From positions 4,402,001 through 4,466,000 of the forward strand of contig CP066552.1 of NCBI GenBank assembly GCA_016415585.1: DNA of 64,000 nucleotides, in the 5' to 3' direction. Positions 50,918 through 62,699 of this stretch are shown piece by piece (the first letter of the stretch is position 1; every line of letters begins with the position of its first letter). Made by a program: the position numbers and the translations under genes. This DNA comes from Pectobacterium carotovorum (GTDB taxonomy: Bacteria; Pseudomonadota; Gammaproteobacteria; Enterobacterales; Enterobacteriaceae). The notes beneath the pieces are model-generated. The model saw only the letters and a list, made by a program, of their open reading frames with translations. It had not been told where the DNA came from and made no database searches.

Positions 50918-51775
50918 TCAAAGTGGCAGTTTTTCCAGCGAATCGAAGCCATAACGCTGCAATATTGACCACAGCGTAGCGACTTTAGGCGTAATCGCCA
51001 GGCAGTAAACCAGATTCTTATCTGTCGAAAGTGGAGGATTATCCAGATTAGCAATCAGCCATGCTGTTCTTTTGGCTATAGCAGCACCAGAATCTACAAG
51101 ACGTGTACCATCTGGCAAGGCCATTTTCAGCTCTTCTGCTAATAATGGAAAATGCGTACACCCGAGCACGACCGTGTCTGGCGGTTCCGGTAAACGTAGC
51201 CAAGGGCGCAGAATTTTTTGCAGTTCGGAAATTGAGATCGCCTCACCCTGCAATTTCGCTTCTGCTAACTCAACCAGTTCTGACGATCCCAATGACAGAA
51301 TCTGGCAATCCGTCGCAAAACGGGCAATCAGTTCATGCGTATAGGGACGTTGAACCGTTGCGCGCGTCGCCAATAGGCCAACAACACCGTTGCGTGTCAG
51401 CTTAGCCGCCGGTTTAACCGCTGGGACGACGCCCACGACAGGGAAAGTAAAGCGCTCACGTAGCGCAGGAAGGGAAATCGTACTCGCCGTATTGCAAGCA
51501 ATCACAACCAATGCGAGCTGATGACGTTGTTGGACTGCGCTAACAATCTCAACCACGCGCTCGATAATAAACTGCTGTGATTTCTCACCATAGGGAAACG
51601 CTTCATTATCGAATGCGTATATATAGTGAAGATCCGGCAGGAGTTGCCGGATCTCATCATAAACAGACAGCCCGCCTACGCCGGAATCGAAGACCAGAAT
51701 CGTAGGACGGGATGGCAAGTTAGAAGGTATAGCTTCCTGTGAGATAGTATTCTCGCCCTGCCGTGCGGTAGCCAT
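50918..51775 (-). CDS. murI: Glutamate racemase
   Basis: Cofactor-independent enzyme making D-glutamate for peptidoglycan. From ATG 51775 ([13 protein letters not shown]) it is 285 residues, as in E. coli; a 15-residue upstream extension is rejected. The two catalytic cysteines are Cys94 (ACNTAST) and Cys206 (GCTHFPLL); [10 protein letters not shown] is near residue 29. The E. coli-type N-terminal extension that binds UDP-MurNAc-Ala activator is present. The start lies inside the 3' end of btuB (56-bp overlap), the E. coli arrangement. Confidence 0.96.
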   Translation of the reverse strand: MATARQGENTISQEAIPSNLPSRPTILVFDSGVGGLSVYDEIRQLLPDLHYIYAFDNEAFPYGEKSQQFIIERVVEIVSAVQQRHQLALVVIACNTASTISLPALRERFTFPVVGVVPAVKPAAKLTRNGVVGLLATRATVQRPYTHELIARFATDCQILSLGSSELVELAEAKLQGEAISISELQKILRPWLRLPEPPDTVVLGCTHFPLLAEELKMALPDGTRLVDSGAAIAKRTAWLIANLDNPPLSTDKNLVYCLAITPKVATLWSILQRYGFDSLEKLPL

Positions 51776-53588
51776 ATGCCGTCTCATAATCTTTATCAAA
51801 CAGGTTGGCGATTCTACCACGAACTGTCAGATGAGAGGTGATCGGATATGAGGCTGCGAGATCCCAAAGGCTTACGCCGCCTAATTTCACAGGCTGGAAC
51901 GTGTTGTAGTCCGTGTCATAACGTTGTCCGAGATACTGGTAAGTCACCGACCAATCAATATCAGCCACCGCCCAATCCAACTGATACTTAACCTGCTGCT
52001 TGGCGCGACGTAATAACACTTTATTCGTCTGGCTATTACGCGGGTCAAGGTAATCAAAAGAAACTGTGTGAGCCAGAGGACCAGTATCGAAAGATGCCGT
52101 TGCTTCAGCACCTTTGATACGCGCTTTTTGGATATTGCCGTAACGATTTGTTGAGTCAAAATTGATGAGGTTGTCAATATCATTGCGATAGCCAGACAGC
52201 CTCCAGTTAACCGGGCCAGTCAAACCTTCGAAGCCGCCTTCCCACTGCTTACTTTCTTCTGGCTTAAGATTGAGGTTACCGTATTTTTCGCTATAGACCT
52301 GATTCAGGTTCGGCGCTTTATAAGCAGTTCCATAAGAGGCAAAAATGCTGTACCCCTCAATAAACTCCCACGCAGCGCTCGATTGCCAAGTGTTATGCCA
52401 GCCAAAAACATTATTGTCATCGCCCCTAACAGCCCCTTCTAGCGTCACACTGCTTATTTTTTGTTGGGCGGTGGCGTAGATACCAGCGTTACGTTGCTCA
52501 TGCCCAGCCGTTACGCGACCTGTACCTGGTTGTGATATCTGTTTTTGCCAATCCACACCCGCGCTAACACTCCCCGCGCCAACAGCAAATGTATTGCCCC
52601 ATTGCAGGTTATATTGTTTTACATCATCCAACGATGATGCAGGGCTATAACGTCCCTTAGCAGGATCAAAATTTAGATCCTTGGTGTAGCTATAACTGGC
52701 GACTAATTGGCTCGAATAAATATCTCGGTTAAATTGCAGGCCTGCATCCCACGTTTGACTATAAAGCTGCCGAATACTTGGTGTACCCAAAAAAACCCAC
52801 GTTACGTCCTCAAGGGCATCATAACCATCATAATCGGTTCGATTATCAAAACCATATCCACGCACGAAACCACTAAATTCATCATTGAACTGCTGCTTTA
52901 CAGCACCATAGATGGATTTACTCATGAATCCATCACGATCTGGCTGACGCGGCGCATCAGCAGCAGCGACATCAAATCCTTTGGTATAGGTGTAATTACC
53001 CGCTAACGTGACTGTTGTGCCACTATCCAAAGTCTGTTGGGTTGCCAAATCATAGGCTTGGTAGCCTTTTGAGCCAACACCAGCAACCAATGTTGTGCCA
53101 TTTTTCTCTCTGGTGGTAATGATGTTTACAACACCACCAATAGCATCAGAACCATAGACAGCGGAACGTGCACCACGGATATATTCTATCTTTTGAACCA
53201 AAGAAAGAGGAATCTGGCTGAGGTCGGAAGAACCGCTAATACCAGCTTGATTCAAACGAATGCCATCTATCAAAATAAGAACATGTCTGCTCTCAGAACC
53301 TCTAATGCGTAATGCACTTTGTTGTCCCAATCCACCACTCTGTTCAATATCCACACCAGGCAAACGGCGCATAACATCAGTCAGGTTTTTCGCCTGCCAG
53401 CGGTCGATCTCTTCTCTTGTCACTACAGTCGTAGGCGCCAGCACCGAAGAAACCGGCTGTGCGAAACGATTTGCTGTGACTACCATATCATCGGCATTTT
53501 TTTCCGATGACGGATTTTGGCTTTCCTGTGCCCAGCCAGAAAATGCCGTGACGGAAAGCGCCGTCAGCAGCGAAACTTTTTTAATCAT
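51720..53588 (-). CDS. btuB: Outer-membrane vitamin B12 receptor BtuB
   Basis: TonB-dependent 22-strand barrel that takes up cobalamin. The 622-residue precursor has a signal peptide ending near GWAQ (about residue 21), a TonB box [10 protein letters not shown], the plug domain with [19 protein letters not shown] (residues ~75-95) and [10 protein letters not shown], and a C-terminal aromatic residue (YYLTGSYTF) required for barrel assembly. Expression should be controlled by the riboswitch upstream. Confidence 0.96.
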   Translation of the reverse strand: MIKKVSLLTALSVTAFSGWAQESQNPSSEKNADDMVVTANRFAQPVSSVLAPTTVVTREEIDRWQAKNLTDVMRRLPGVDIEQSGGLGQQSALRIRGSESRHVLILIDGIRLNQAGISGSSDLSQIPLSLVQKIEYIRGARSAVYGSDAIGGVVNIITTREKNGTTLVAGVGSKGYQAYDLATQQTLDSGTTVTLAGNYTYTKGFDVAAADAPRQPDRDGFMSKSIYGAVKQQFNDEFSGFVRGYGFDNRTDYDGYDALEDVTWVFLGTPSIRQLYSQTWDAGLQFNRDIYSSQLVASYSYTKDLNFDPAKGRYSPASSLDDVKQYNLQWGNTFAVGAGSVSAGVDWQKQISQPGTGRVTAGHEQRNAGIYATAQQKISSVTLEGAVRGDDNNVFGWHNTWQSSAAWEFIEGYSIFASYGTAYKAPNLNQVYSEKYGNLNLKPEESKQWEGGFEGLTGPVNWRLSGYRNDIDNLINFDSTNRYGNIQKARIKGAEATASFDTGPLAHTVSFDYLDPRNSQTNKVLLRRAKQQVKYQLDWAVADIDWSVTYQYLGQRYDTDYNTFQPVKLGGVSLWDLAASYPITSHLTVRGRIANLFDKDYETAYGYRTAGREYYLTGSYTF

Positions 53589-53595
53589 TGTTAAA

Positions 53596-53871
53596 GCATC
53601 CGAGAAATAATAAGGATGCCGCAGGCTCTGTTAATAGCACGCGATATGCAGAACCAATTGCGACGTATTCCGGCAGGTCTTCGGGCTTGGATGCCGTTGT
53701 CGCCACAAACCGTCAACAACGGTAGGGGATACAACGAAAGCGATGACTTCCCATCCTCAAAAGTTGAAGACAGTGTCTGCATAATAATGCTATCGCCGGG
53801 GCATTCCTTACCGCTGCGCGTCAGCTCCAGATTTACACTGGATTCCCTTTTAACTTGTGGTACAAGGCCGG
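53596..53871 (-). ncRNA. Cobalamin riboswitch of btuB
   Basis: On the minus strand the leader contains the hallmarks of the AdoCbl riboswitch: AAAAGGGAATCCAGTG, CTGACGCGCAGCGGTAAGGA, and the B12 box AAGCCCGAAGACCTGCCGG (53689-53670). A 3' hairpin (GCATCC / GGATGC, 53619-53596) abuts the btuB ribosome site as the expression platform. It closely resembles the E. coli btuB leader, which blocks translation when adenosylcobalamin is bound. Confidence 0.95.
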
Positions 53872-54016
53872 ACGCTCATCCTACAATCGCGAATTGTGGA
53901 AGTCTAGACTTCTATATCACTACAGGATAATCACGTAACAAAACTGGACTTCCTGGCCGGATTCCCTACAATTCCCGGCCAATAACACCCTTTTAGACGC
54001 TGTTGACGAGAAAACC

Positions 54017-55120
54017 ATGACGCCAGAAATCCTGCCCATCGAACAATACGACGACCAGCTTGCAGAGAAAACCGAGCGTCTGCGTGGGATGATGGCACCG
54101 TTCAATGCACCGGAGCCTGTCGTCTTCCGTTCTCCCGTCACTCACTATCGGATGCGTGCCGAATTCCGTATCTGGCACGATGGCGACGAGCTTTATCACA
54201 TCATGTTTGACCAGCAAACCAAACAGCGCATTCGGGTTGATCGCTTTCCGGCTGCCAGTGAACTGATCAACCGCCTGATGCCGGAGCTGCTTACCGTCAT
54301 TCAGCCCGATTCTGTCCTGCGCCGCAAACTGTTCCAGATAGACTACCTGTCCACCCTGAGCGGCGAAGTGATCGTTTCGCTGCTGTATCACCGCGCACTG
54401 GATGAGGAATGGCAGGAACATGCCCGCGCGCTGCGCGATAGCCTGACAGCGCAGGGGTTCCGTCTACAGTTGATTGGTCGCGCGACAAAAACCAAAATCT
54501 GCCTCGATCGCGATTATGTCGATGAGTGCCTGCCGGTTGCAGGTCGGGATATGATTTACCGACAGGTAGAAAACAGCTTCACGCAGCCGAATGCCGCGAT
54601 AAATATTCAGATGCTGGAATGGGCGCTGGATGCGACAGCGGGATCAACAGGAGATTTACTGGAGCTGTATTGCGGTAACGGCAATTTTTCACTCGCGCTG
54701 GCAAGAAATTTCGAACGCGTACTGGCGACGGAGATCGCCAAGCCCTCCGTCGCGGCGGCACAGTATAATATCGCGGCGAACCAGATAGAGAACGTGCAGA
54801 TTATCCGTATGGCAGCGGAAGAATTTACTCAGGCTATGCAGGGCGTACGCCAGTTTAACCGCTTACAGGGTATCGATCTGACGAGCTACCAGTGCGAGAC
54901 CATTTTTGTTGACCCGCCGCGCAGCGGACTGGATGACGAAACGGTGAAACTGGTGCAGGCGTATCCGCGCATTCTTTATATTTCCTGCAACCCGGAAACG
55001 CTGAGCAACAACCTGCAAACGCTATCGGAAACCCACGACATTCGCCGTCTGGCGCTGTTTGATCAATTCCCTTACACCCATCATATGGAGTGCGGCGTGC
55101 TGTTGGAAAAACGTCAGTAA
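54017..55120 (+). CDS. trmA: tRNA (uracil-54-C5) methyltransferase TrmA
   Basis: SAM-dependent enzyme forming ribothymidine at position 54 of tRNA (m5U54). The 367 residues match E. coli. The SAM site is [14 protein letters not shown], then DPPRSGLDD, the nucleophile Cys324 in YISCNPETL, and the general base Glu358 in HHMECG. Divergent from btuB. Confidence 0.97.
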   Translation: MTPEILPIEQYDDQLAEKTERLRGMMAPFNAPEPVVFRSPVTHYRMRAEFRIWHDGDELYHIMFDQQTKQRIRVDRFPAASELINRLMPELLTVIQPDSVLRRKLFQIDYLSTLSGEVIVSLLYHRALDEEWQEHARALRDSLTAQGFRLQLIGRATKTKICLDRDYVDECLPVAGRDMIYRQVENSFTQPNAAINIQMLEWALDATAGSTGDLLELYCGNGNFSLALARNFERVLATEIAKPSVAAAQYNIAANQIENVQIIRMAAEEFTQAMQGVRQFNRLQGIDLTSYQCETIFVDPPRSGLDDETVKLVQAYPRILYISCNPETLSNNLQTLSETHDIRRLALFDQFPYTHHMECGVLLEKRQ

Positions 55121-55130
55121 CGCACATAAT

Positions 55131-55150
55131 CTGGCGGGTCACCCCGCCAG
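55131..55150. terminator. Hairpin between trmA and yijD
   Basis: CTGGCGGG / CCCGCCAG with a 4-nt loop lies between the two convergent stop codons. There is no T run, so it is at best a weak terminator. Confidence 0.5.
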
Positions 55151-55160
55151 TATCCATCCG

Positions 55161-55547
55161 CTACAGCGTCTCGCTCTCTTCTGCAGATACAGCATCCGTC
55201 TCTTTTCTGCGACGCAGCTTCAGGCCAATCCAGAAAACTAACACCACGCACAGGATTGAAGGAATAAAGTTCGATCCAATCGCGGGATATTCAACGCGCA
55301 CGATGGCGCTGTAAATCAACAATCCCAGCAGAAAACTGGCCGCTGCCAGCATCGGAATACCTTCCGGCATACTGTGGTGCAAATAACGTTGATGCAGACA
55401 ATAAATGGATAATATCAGCGCAAGCAGGGGAAAAATCGAGAATGGAACAATGCTGCTAAACAGGGCGGAAAATGCGCCGTTTACGGATAGGCCCGCAATC
55501 AACGCCAGCACCAGCGTACCTTTTTCTTGATGAGGTTTGTGTGTCAT
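55161..55547 (-). CDS. yijD: YijD family inner-membrane protein
   Basis: A 128-residue protein with four predicted membrane spans (about residues 10-30, 32-50, 63-83 and 90-107) and a charged C-terminus. [20 protein letters not shown] and EYPAIGSNF match the E. coli YijD pattern. Function unknown. It follows fabR after 32 bp, as in E. coli, so it probably shares its transcript. Confidence 0.9.
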   Translation of the reverse strand: MTHKPHQEKGTLVLALIAGLSVNGAFSALFSSIVPFSIFPLLALILSIYCLHQRYLHHSMPEGIPMLAAASFLLGLLIYSAIVRVEYPAIGSNFIPSILCVVLVFWIGLKLRRRKETDAVSAEESETL

Positions 55548-55579
55548 GGTTTATCCCTTCTCATGTTGGTATAGAGGAT

Positions 55580-56209
55580 TTATGGCACGGTAAAGCTACT
55601 ATCGTGTTCTTTTCTGTACCAGTAATAAGCACCTTTAGCGATCATCCGCAGTTGCAGTACTAGCCGCTCTTCTAGCTGTTTACGCTGTTCCAAGGAAACA
55701 TCCAGGGCTTCCGCCCCCGCGCTGAAAACAATGGTCACCATCGCTTCCGACTGCGCTTCCGCAAAACTGCGGGGAATGTGGTTTTCCACCTCAAGATAAT
55801 CCGCCAGTTCAGCGATAAAATGCTGAATCTCCCGCGCGACCGCCGCACGGAATGCCGCCGATGTACCTGAACGTTCACGCAGCAACAGCCGGAACGCATT
55901 AGGATTATTGCCGATAAATTCCATGAAGGTGGAAACCGATGTCCTGATTACGCTACCGGTTTTGGCGATACGTTGCCGAGCCTGCCGCATTAACTGGCGC
56001 AGCATCAGCCCGCTTTCGTCGACCATTGTCAGCCCCAGCTCATCTACGTCACGAAAATGACGATAGAAAGAGGTCGGCGCGATACCCGCCTCGCGGGCAA
56101 CTTCACGCAGGCTCAGGCTAGCAAAGCTGCGCTCAGCGCTTAACTGGCTAAATGCAGCTTCAATAAGGGAACGACGAGTCCGTTCTTTTTGTTGTGCTCT
56201 GACACCCAT
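55580..56209 (-). CDS. fabR: TetR-type repressor FabR of unsaturated fatty acid synthesis
   Basis: Represses fabB and fabA in response to the ratio of unsaturated to saturated acyl chains. From ATG 56209 ([20 protein letters not shown]) the protein is 209 residues. The TetR helix-turn-helix is [19 protein letters not shown] (about 30-50). A 25-codon upstream extension exists in frame but lacks family support. Divergent from sthA, as in E. coli. Confidence 0.94.
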   Translation of the reverse strand: MGVRAQQKERTRRSLIEAAFSQLSAERSFASLSLREVAREAGIAPTSFYRHFRDVDELGLTMVDESGLMLRQLMRQARQRIAKTGSVIRTSVSTFMEFIGNNPNAFRLLLRERSGTSAAFRAAVAREIQHFIAELADYLEVENHIPRSFAEAQSEAMVTIVFSAGAEALDVSLEQRKQLEERLVLQLRMIAKGAYYWYRKEHDSSFTVP

Positions 56210-56421
56210 TATGCTGCCCAAATGATCTACTCCCTTTTCCAGAGGGGCACTATAGCAAACTTTATTGTCCGCAGAATGAGACAAAGTTTGCCATATTAAG
56301 AATGTGAGAATCTGTTTCCATAGTAAAGGCAGGGATGATTGGGTTCTGTCTCAGTCGATGTTACAATCGCACGATGTTAAGGCCACGTTATTATTTTGTA
56401 TAAAAACAGGTTTAACCTACC

Positions 56422-57828
56422 ATGACTCTACAACATCAATTCGATTATGATGCCATTGTGATTGGCTCCGGTCCCGGCGGTGAAGGTGCAGCAATGGGAT
56501 TGGCCAAGCATGGTGCCAAAATTGCGGTGATTGAACGTCACTACAATGTCGGCGGCGGTTGTACCCACTGGGGTACGATTCCTTCCAAAGCCCTCCGCCA
56601 CGCCGTCAGCCGTATTATCGAGTTCAATCAAAACCCCCTCTACAGTGACAACTCCCGCATTATTCGCTCCTCATTTTCCGATATCCTACGCCATGCCGAC
56701 AGCGTCATTGGTCAGCAAACCCGTATGCGACAAGGATTTTATGAGCGTAATCAGTGCGAGTTGTTTTCCGGTGAAGCCAGTTTCATCGATGCACACACGA
56801 TTGCCGTTCACTATCCAGACAATACCCATGAGACGCTGACCGCCGCGAATATCATCATTGCGACCGGTTCACGTCCATATCATCCGGCAGATGTCGATTT
56901 CGATCACCCGCGCATTTACGATAGCGACTCTATACTGCAACTCGACCACGAACCCCAGCACGTCATCATCTATGGTGCGGGTGTCATCGGCTGCGAATAT
57001 GCTTCTATCTTTCGCGGCCTGAGCGTTAAGGTCGATTTAGTCAACACCCGCGACAGGCTGCTGGCCTTTCTCGATCAGGAAATGTCGGATGCGCTGTCCT
57101 ACCATTTCTGGAACAACGGCGTGGTTATCCGCCACAACGAAGAATTCGAGAGTATTGAAGGGCTGGCTGACGGCGTTATCGTCAACCTGAAATCAGGCAA
57201 AAAGATGAAGGCGGATTGCCTGCTCTATGCCAACGGACGCACGGGGAACACGGAAACGCTGGGGCTAGAGAATATCGGCCTGAGCACCGACAGCCGCGGG
57301 CAGCTCAAGGTCAACAGCATGTACCAGACGGCGCTGGCGCATATTTATGCCATCGGCGATGTCATTGGCTATCCGAGCCTGGCATCGGCAGCGTACGATC
57401 AGGGTAGGCTTGCCGCACAGGCGATTATCAAAGGCGATGCCAGCGCGCATCTGATCGAAGATATCCCGACCGGTATTTATACCATCCCGGAAATCAGCTC
57501 CGTGGGGAAAACCGAGCAAGAGCTCACCGCGATGAAAGTGCCTTACGAAGTCGGGCGGGCACAGTTTAAACATCTGGCACGGGCGCAGATTGTCGGGATG
57601 AATGTGGGGAGTTTGAAGATTCTGTTTCACCGCGAAACGAAACAGATTCTGGGTATTCACTGCTTTGGTGAGCGCGCCGCGGAGATTATCCACATCGGGC
57701 AGGCCATCATGGAACAGAAAGGTGAAGGTAATACTATCGAATATTTCGTTAATACCACCTTCAACTATCCAACCATGGCAGAAGCGTACCGCGTAGCGGC
57801 GCTAAACGGGCTTAACCGCTTATTTTGA
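56422..57828 (+). CDS. sthA: Soluble pyridine nucleotide transhydrogenase SthA
   Basis: FAD enzyme that transfers hydride between NADPH and NAD+, removing excess NADPH. The 468 residues include the FAD motif [16 protein letters not shown], then [15 protein letters not shown] where the usual CxxxxC disulfide of related flavoproteins is reduced to the single Cys47, as expected for SthA. The nucleotide site is [14 protein letters not shown]. Its stop overlaps the convergent oxyR stop by 9 bp. Confidence 0.96.
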   Translation: MTLQHQFDYDAIVIGSGPGGEGAAMGLAKHGAKIAVIERHYNVGGGCTHWGTIPSKALRHAVSRIIEFNQNPLYSDNSRIIRSSFSDILRHADSVIGQQTRMRQGFYERNQCELFSGEASFIDAHTIAVHYPDNTHETLTAANIIIATGSRPYHPADVDFDHPRIYDSDSILQLDHEPQHVIIYGAGVIGCEYASIFRGLSVKVDLVNTRDRLLAFLDQEMSDALSYHFWNNGVVIRHNEEFESIEGLADGVIVNLKSGKKMKADCLLYANGRTGNTETLGLENIGLSTDSRGQLKVNSMYQTALAHIYAIGDVIGYPSLASAAYDQGRLAAQAIIKGDASAHLIEDIPTGIYTIPEISSVGKTEQELTAMKVPYEVGRAQFKHLARAQIVGMNVGSLKILFHRETKQILGIHCFGERAAEIIHIGQAIMEQKGEGNTIEYFVNTTFNYPTMAEAYRVAALNGLNRLF

Positions 57829-58728
57829 CAGGGTTTCCATATAGCCCTGCATATGCTCGCGGATGGTATCAGCAAGTTGCTCATAGCGTCCGCGCAGCGG
57901 TGAACCAGGGCGGTACACCAGCGCGATAGTGCGCTTGGGCTCCGGTTTATAGCACGGCAAATAGCAGACGCCATCACGTTCGCGTTCGCGCGGAACAGAC
58001 AATGCTGGCAGCAGCGTAATCCCGCTTCCGGCTGCGACCATGTTGCGCAGCGTCTCCAGACTGGTCGCCCGGAAATGCGTATCTTCATCCGCCCCCGCCT
58101 GAAAACAGAAGCCCATCGCCTGATCGCGCAGGCAGTGGCCGTCTTCCAGCATCAACAGTTTTTCGCCCGCCAGATCGGACATTGCCACGCGTTCGCGGTT
58201 CGCCCAAGGGTGATCCTGATAAATCGCCAGCTTCATCGGCTCGTCAAACAGAGGAACTTCGATAAAGGCTTCGGACTCTTTCACCATCGCCAGAATGGCG
58301 CAGTCCAGTTTGCCGCTGTCCAACTGGGCCAGCAGTTGATGGGTTTGCGCTTCGTGCAGGTACATTTCGAGTTTGGGAAACGTGCGATGCAGCATCGGAA
58401 TAATTTGCGGCAAAAGATAAGGCCCCACGGTGGGGATCAGGCCGATATGCAGTGGCCCAGACATGGTTTCGCCCTGCTGGCTCGCCATCTCTTTTAATAC
58501 TTTGACCTCGCGTAATACCGTTCGTGCCTGCTCGACCAGCAGCAGACCGGCTTGCGTAAACAAAACCTTGCGGCTGGTGCGCTCAAGCAGCATCACGCCG
58601 AGTTCATCTTCCAGTTTACGAATCTGTCCACTGAGCGTTGGCTGACTCACATGGCAGGAATCTGCCGCGCGCCGAAAGTGACGATGTTCTGCCAGCGCGA
58701 CAAGATACTCTAAGTCCCGAATATTCAT
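57820..58728 (-). CDS. oxyR: Peroxide-sensing regulator OxyR
   Basis: LysR-type activator of the hydrogen peroxide response. From ATG 58728 ([20 protein letters not shown]) it is 302 residues. The redox-sensing cysteines are Cys199 and Cys208 in [13 protein letters not shown], exactly at the E. coli positions. The DNA-binding helix is [17 protein letters not shown] 25-codon in-frame extension upstream is rejected. Confidence 0.97.
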   Translation of the reverse strand: MNIRDLEYLVALAEHRHFRRAADSCHVSQPTLSGQIRKLEDELGVMLLERTSRKVLFTQAGLLLVEQARTVLREVKVLKEMASQQGETMSGPLHIGLIPTVGPYLLPQIIPMLHRTFPKLEMYLHEAQTHQLLAQLDSGKLDCAILAMVKESEAFIEVPLFDEPMKLAIYQDHPWANRERVAMSDLAGEKLLMLEDGHCLRDQAMGFCFQAGADEDTHFRATSLETLRNMVAAGSGITLLPALSVPRERERDGVCYLPCYKPEPKRTIALVYRPGSPLRGRYEQLADTIREHMQGYMETLSK

Positions 58729-58747
58729 TATTATTCTCCTTATCATG

Positions 58748-58784
58748 ATAGCTAACAACGATAGATAGGATATCAATGAACGAC
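58748..58784. promoter_or_regulatory. Candidate OxyR autoregulatory site
   Basis: ATAGCTAACAACGAT (58748-58762) matches the OxyR half motif ATAGntnnnanCTAT at all but one defined position. The second half at the expected 22-bp phase is poor. It lies 20 bp before the oxyR start, fitting autorepression. Confidence 0.45.
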
Positions 58785-58887
58785 AATCCCTATCAATATC
58801 CAAAATGAATAATATATCCCACCAAAGCGTATCTATTTATTTCTACAGGAATAAAACAATATTTTTACGATTTCGGTACCACGGATA

Positions 58888-59006
58888 TATACCCTAAATA
58901 ATTCGCGTTGCAGGACAAACGTTAACGTTTGAACAACGCAAAGCGTTGGCCCGCTAGGGCGAGTAGCGCAGCCAACGCACATGCACCTTGAAGTATGACG
59001 GGTATA
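58888..59006. repeat. ERIC-family intergenic repeat, variant centre (inverted)
   Basis: Ends are TATACCCTAAATAATTCGCG and ACCTTGAAGTATGACGGGTATA. The centre (AACGTTAACGTT and CAACGCAAAGCGTTG) is the same non-canonical palindromic type as the 7822 copy and lacks the classical ERIC core. It lies between oxyR and metF. Confidence 0.85.
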
Positions 59007-59476
59007 CCTACTAGCCTTCAGCCACGCTATAACAAGCAGACTAACCTCTTCAAGCGATTTGGCAGCGACAGCATTTTGTGTGTGTCGGCCAACGATACTC
59101 CGGCGATCGACACCGGGAAATCTGACCAGCAGGCAAAGCAATTAACGGTATGGGAATAGCCGGAGAGAAATAGAGGATTCGAATAGTCAGGGAAGTGCTC
59201 ATAACACCGCGAGCGGTCATCGTACTGTTATGAATGATAGAAACGATTATTTATAGGAACTACTAGCGATAAAAACGGGATAAGAGATAAAAACAGGCGC
59301 TGGAGATAATCATTAAATCGGTCAGTAGCAATCGGTCAAACCGCATGAATAGGAATCTCATCCCTGAGACTCCTCCTTTTCAGAGCCGCCGTGAGTGACG
59401 TTGAAAGGCATTCCAATACCGTTACTCTTCGTCACCGCGTTGCGGCCTCTTTCTTCCTGAAATATTGCGTGCTGCC
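59007..59476. other. oxyR-metF spacer, possible gene remnant and dispersed repeat
   Basis: No intact gene is seen. A minus-strand frame from 59141 runs about 43 codons (FPGVDRRSIVGRHTQNAVAA, then LEEVSLLVIAWLKA) before entering the ERIC element; it could be a remnant but I cannot name it. A sequence at 59351-59415 (GAATCTCATCCCTGAGACTC, then CAGAGCCGCCGT) is related to the repeat at 4073-4112. In E. coli ppc and argECBH lie between metF and oxyR; they are absent here. Confidence 0.45.
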
Positions 59477-60412
<936 letters not shown>

Positions 60413-60414
60413 CT

Positions 60415-60438
60415 ACACGTCTATACGTTTAGACGTCT
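60415..60438. promoter_or_regulatory. MetJ operator (met boxes)
   Basis: Three contiguous 8-mers ACACGTCT, ATACGTTT and AGACGTCT, the last a perfect consensus met box, lie 42-65 bp before the metF start. A weaker fourth 8-mer (ATATAGAA) follows. MetJ with S-adenosylmethionine binds such tandem boxes to repress met genes. Confidence 0.9.
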
Positions 60439-60446
60439 ATATAGAA

Positions 60447-60885
60447 AATGACGTAATCCGCTTAAAGAGTCAACGTTTTTTAGCACGACAAGCCGTGATG
60501 ATTGCTCACGGTAAATGAAAAAAGTTCATGATGGGTTTCCAGCAAAAGTGCTGCCTCTTCGTCACATTGTTATGTAGATGCGGAGACGGTTTCGTGCGTC
60601 ACAATATTGCTATTCCATGCTACTTCGTCGCACACGCCCGACACGGGGCGGCTCAGACGCCGCTCGCCCCGTGACCCCAGGCTTTCGGCGGAAATTATGC
60701 CGCTGACGCGGTGCCTTCGTCGGTATCTGGCTTTACGGACCGCTTGCGACACGTTCCCGACGTGGCGCAAGCTCTCGCCGCGTCCTGCGGCTCATCCTAA
60801 TCCAGCTATCTCCTCAGCATAATTTTTTACGCCGGATAACAGCAAAACCATCTCTCAGGCTGCATGAACGAAAGGAAACACGCCG
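60447..60885. other. GC-rich intergenic segment with strong palindromes
   Basis: Upstream of metF beyond the met boxes, no supported gene is found; short frames on both strands look spurious. Two notable inverted repeats occur: CACGGGGCG / CGCCCCGTG (60642-60673) and CTTGCGACACGT / ACGTGGCGCAAG (60743-60771). The block from about 60620 to 60840 differs in composition from its AT-rich left neighbour and may be a dispersed element. Confidence 0.4.
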
Positions 60886-61647
60886 TCAGCCACCAGGAAA
60901 ATCGTGAAAATGTACGGTATGCCCTTCCTCTGTCGTCAGAAAAATAGCGTACTGTGGGGCTTCCAGACTGACCTCAAATCCGGGAGCGAAACGCAGCGCG
61001 GATTGATGGTTGGTGCCGCGTACCGTACTGAATGATATTCCTCGCCAGCCGCCGCTGGCAGGCCGATGCACGTGCCCCGCAGAAATATGCCGCACATTAC
61101 CGAAGCGGTGGCACACATGATATAGCGCCTCTGCCGCTTCGGGTGCCAATCGAACGCTATCCAGCGCCGGAAGCCCAATCGCCATAGGAGGATGATGCAG
61201 GAACAGGAACACGTTCTTTCCTTCCGCAGCATGAAGCTGCTGTTCCAGCCACGCTAGCCGCACTGAACACAGCGTTCCGGCCACCTCACCAGCCTGCAAC
61301 GAGTCCAGCAGAATGACGCAATCCTCCCCAACTGCTGTCACGCTCTGCACAAACCCGTTTTCATCCACCAGCGTCGGGAACTGGGCCAAAAACGTCTCCC
61401 GGTCGTCGTGATTTCCCATTGTCACACGCCAGGGAAGCTGTAGTTCAGCCAGCGCCGAGGCCAGAAACGCATAGGATGCCGCACTGCCGTCATCGGACAG
61501 ATCGCCGGAGATGACCACCAGATCGGCATCGCGATGGTGTGTGTTGATGTCGGCAATCGCCGCTTTCAGTTGCTGTTCCGGGTCACGGCCATGCAAGTTG
61601 CCGCCTTGTGCGGTCAAATGGAGGTCGGAAAGTTGAATCAGTTTCAT
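60886..61647 (-). CDS. Metallophosphoesterase (cyclic/glycero-phosphodiesterase-like)
   Basis: A 253-residue calcineurin-like phosphoesterase of the class III type. Metal-ligand motifs are in order: SDLHL (Asp8, His10), VISGDLSD, MGNHDDRE, LHHPPM and SAGHVHRPASGG. Relatives act on cAMP (CpdA) or glycerophosphodiesters (GpdQ). It lies 47 bp after a LacI regulator and two ABC permeases on the same strand, suggesting that it processes an imported phosphorylated compound. The start at 61647 (MKLIQLSDLHLTAQGG) is fixed by the motif position; the long open extension upstream overlaps lacI and is rejected. Confidence 0.85.
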   Translation of the reverse strand: MKLIQLSDLHLTAQGGNLHGRDPEQQLKAAIADINTHHRDADLVVISGDLSDDGSAASYAFLASALAELQLPWRVTMGNHDDRETFLAQFPTLVDENGFVQSVTAVGEDCVILLDSLQAGEVAGTLCSVRLAWLEQQLHAAEGKNVFLFLHHPPMAIGLPALDSVRLAPEAAEALYHVCHRFGNVRHISAGHVHRPASGGWRGISFSTVRGTNHQSALRFAPGFEVSLEAPQYAIFLTTEEGHTVHFHDFPGG

Positions 61648-61694
61648 ATTTATCCTCGGTTTCACTATCCACGCACTATCGCCTGCCAGTACCG

Positions 61695-62699
61695 TTACGC
61701 CGACTGGCGGCGGATGAGCGGGGCAGCCACTTTCGCTCGACACGCGGGTTCTTGTACCTGAGACTGGCGTCGATCGAGCAACGCCAACGCCTGAGCCGCC
61801 ATCGTTGCGGGATCCTGACGAAACGTCGTCAACGCATAGGCATCCCACCCCGCGGCCGGAATATCATCAAACCCGATGACCATAAGATCCTGCGGAACGG
61901 CAAGCCCACACTGCTTTGCGCGATCGATCACGCCGAACGCGACCAAATCGTTAACGCAGAACACCGCATCTGGTCTGACACCTTCTGGGAGCGAAAACAG
62001 CGTCTGCCCCACCGCCAGCCCGTCGTCATAATCTGTATCATCACCGCGCACCACGGCCACGGGCAGCCCTAACAAACGCGCCTCTTCACAAAATGCCTGT
62101 TCACGTTCGATGATATTGGGCGTTGCCGACGCTGCTCCGGCCAAAGCCAGACGCGTTCTGCCCGACGAGGCAAGCAGCCGCGCAGCCATACGCGCGGCTG
62201 TGTCATTATCGATGTGTACGCTGTCACACGCCGGTTCGTGCCGCCCAATAACAATCAGCGGCTGGCCATTTAGCTGCGCCAGTTCGACAAATTCTTTTGG
62301 CGGCGAGCCGGAAAGCACAATCGTCGCTTCCGCACGGTGACCAAACAGGATCGAGCGCGCAGCGGCCATCGCTTCCCGCACATGGCCGGTATTGATGAGC
62401 ACCGGAATCGAACCACGTTGGATTAACGCCTGCGACAGCTCTGCGACCAAATTGGCGCGAAACCCGACCTCAGGGTGCGTCACCACCAGCCCAACCAGAC
62501 GGCTGCTGTTCGCCAGCAGGCCGCGCGCCAGATCGTTAACCTGATACCCCAGTTCCTGCGCTGCCGTCATCACTTTGGCATAGGTGGCAGCCGACACGCT
62601 GGCACCGGGAGTAAAACTGCGGGACACCGCCGAGCGCGATACACCAGCCCGACGCGCAACATCCTGTGCGCTGACGTAACCCTGTTTACCCACCGTCAT
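61695..62699 (-). CDS. LacI-family transcriptional regulator
   Basis: A 334-residue regulator with N-terminal helix-turn-helix VSAQDVARRAGVSRSAVSRS (about 9-28) and hinge LARGLLANSSRLVGLVV, followed by a sugar-binding-protein-like effector domain with VIGFDDIPAAGWDAYALTTF near residue 270. Its start overlaps the permease stop upstream (ATGA), so it is part of the transporter operon and probably controls it. Ligand unknown. Confidence 0.92.
   Translation of the reverse strand: MTVGKQGYVSAQDVARRAGVSRSAVSRSFTPGASVSAATYAKVMTAAQELGYQVNDLARGLLANSSRLVGLVVTHPEVGFRANLVAELSQALIQRGSIPVLINTGHVREAMAAARSILFGHRAEATIVLSGSPPKEFVELAQLNGQPLIVIGRHEPACDSVHIDNDTAARMAARLLASSGRTRLALAGAASATPNIIEREQAFCEEARLLGLPVAVVRGDDTDYDDGLAVGQTLFSLPEGVRPDAVFCVNDLVAFGVIDRAKQCGLAVPQDLMVIGFDDIPAAGWDAYALTTFRQDPATMAAQALALLDRRQSQVQEPACRAKVAAPLIRRQSA

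Noticed and set aside
60570..60822. Short ORFs on both strands upstream of metF
   Set aside because: They overlap strong palindromes, lack clear ribosome sites and have compositionally biased products.
61648..61848. 66-codon N-terminal extension of the phosphodiesterase
   Set aside because: It overlaps the end of the lacI gene, and the metallophosphoesterase motif starts right after the 61647 ATG.
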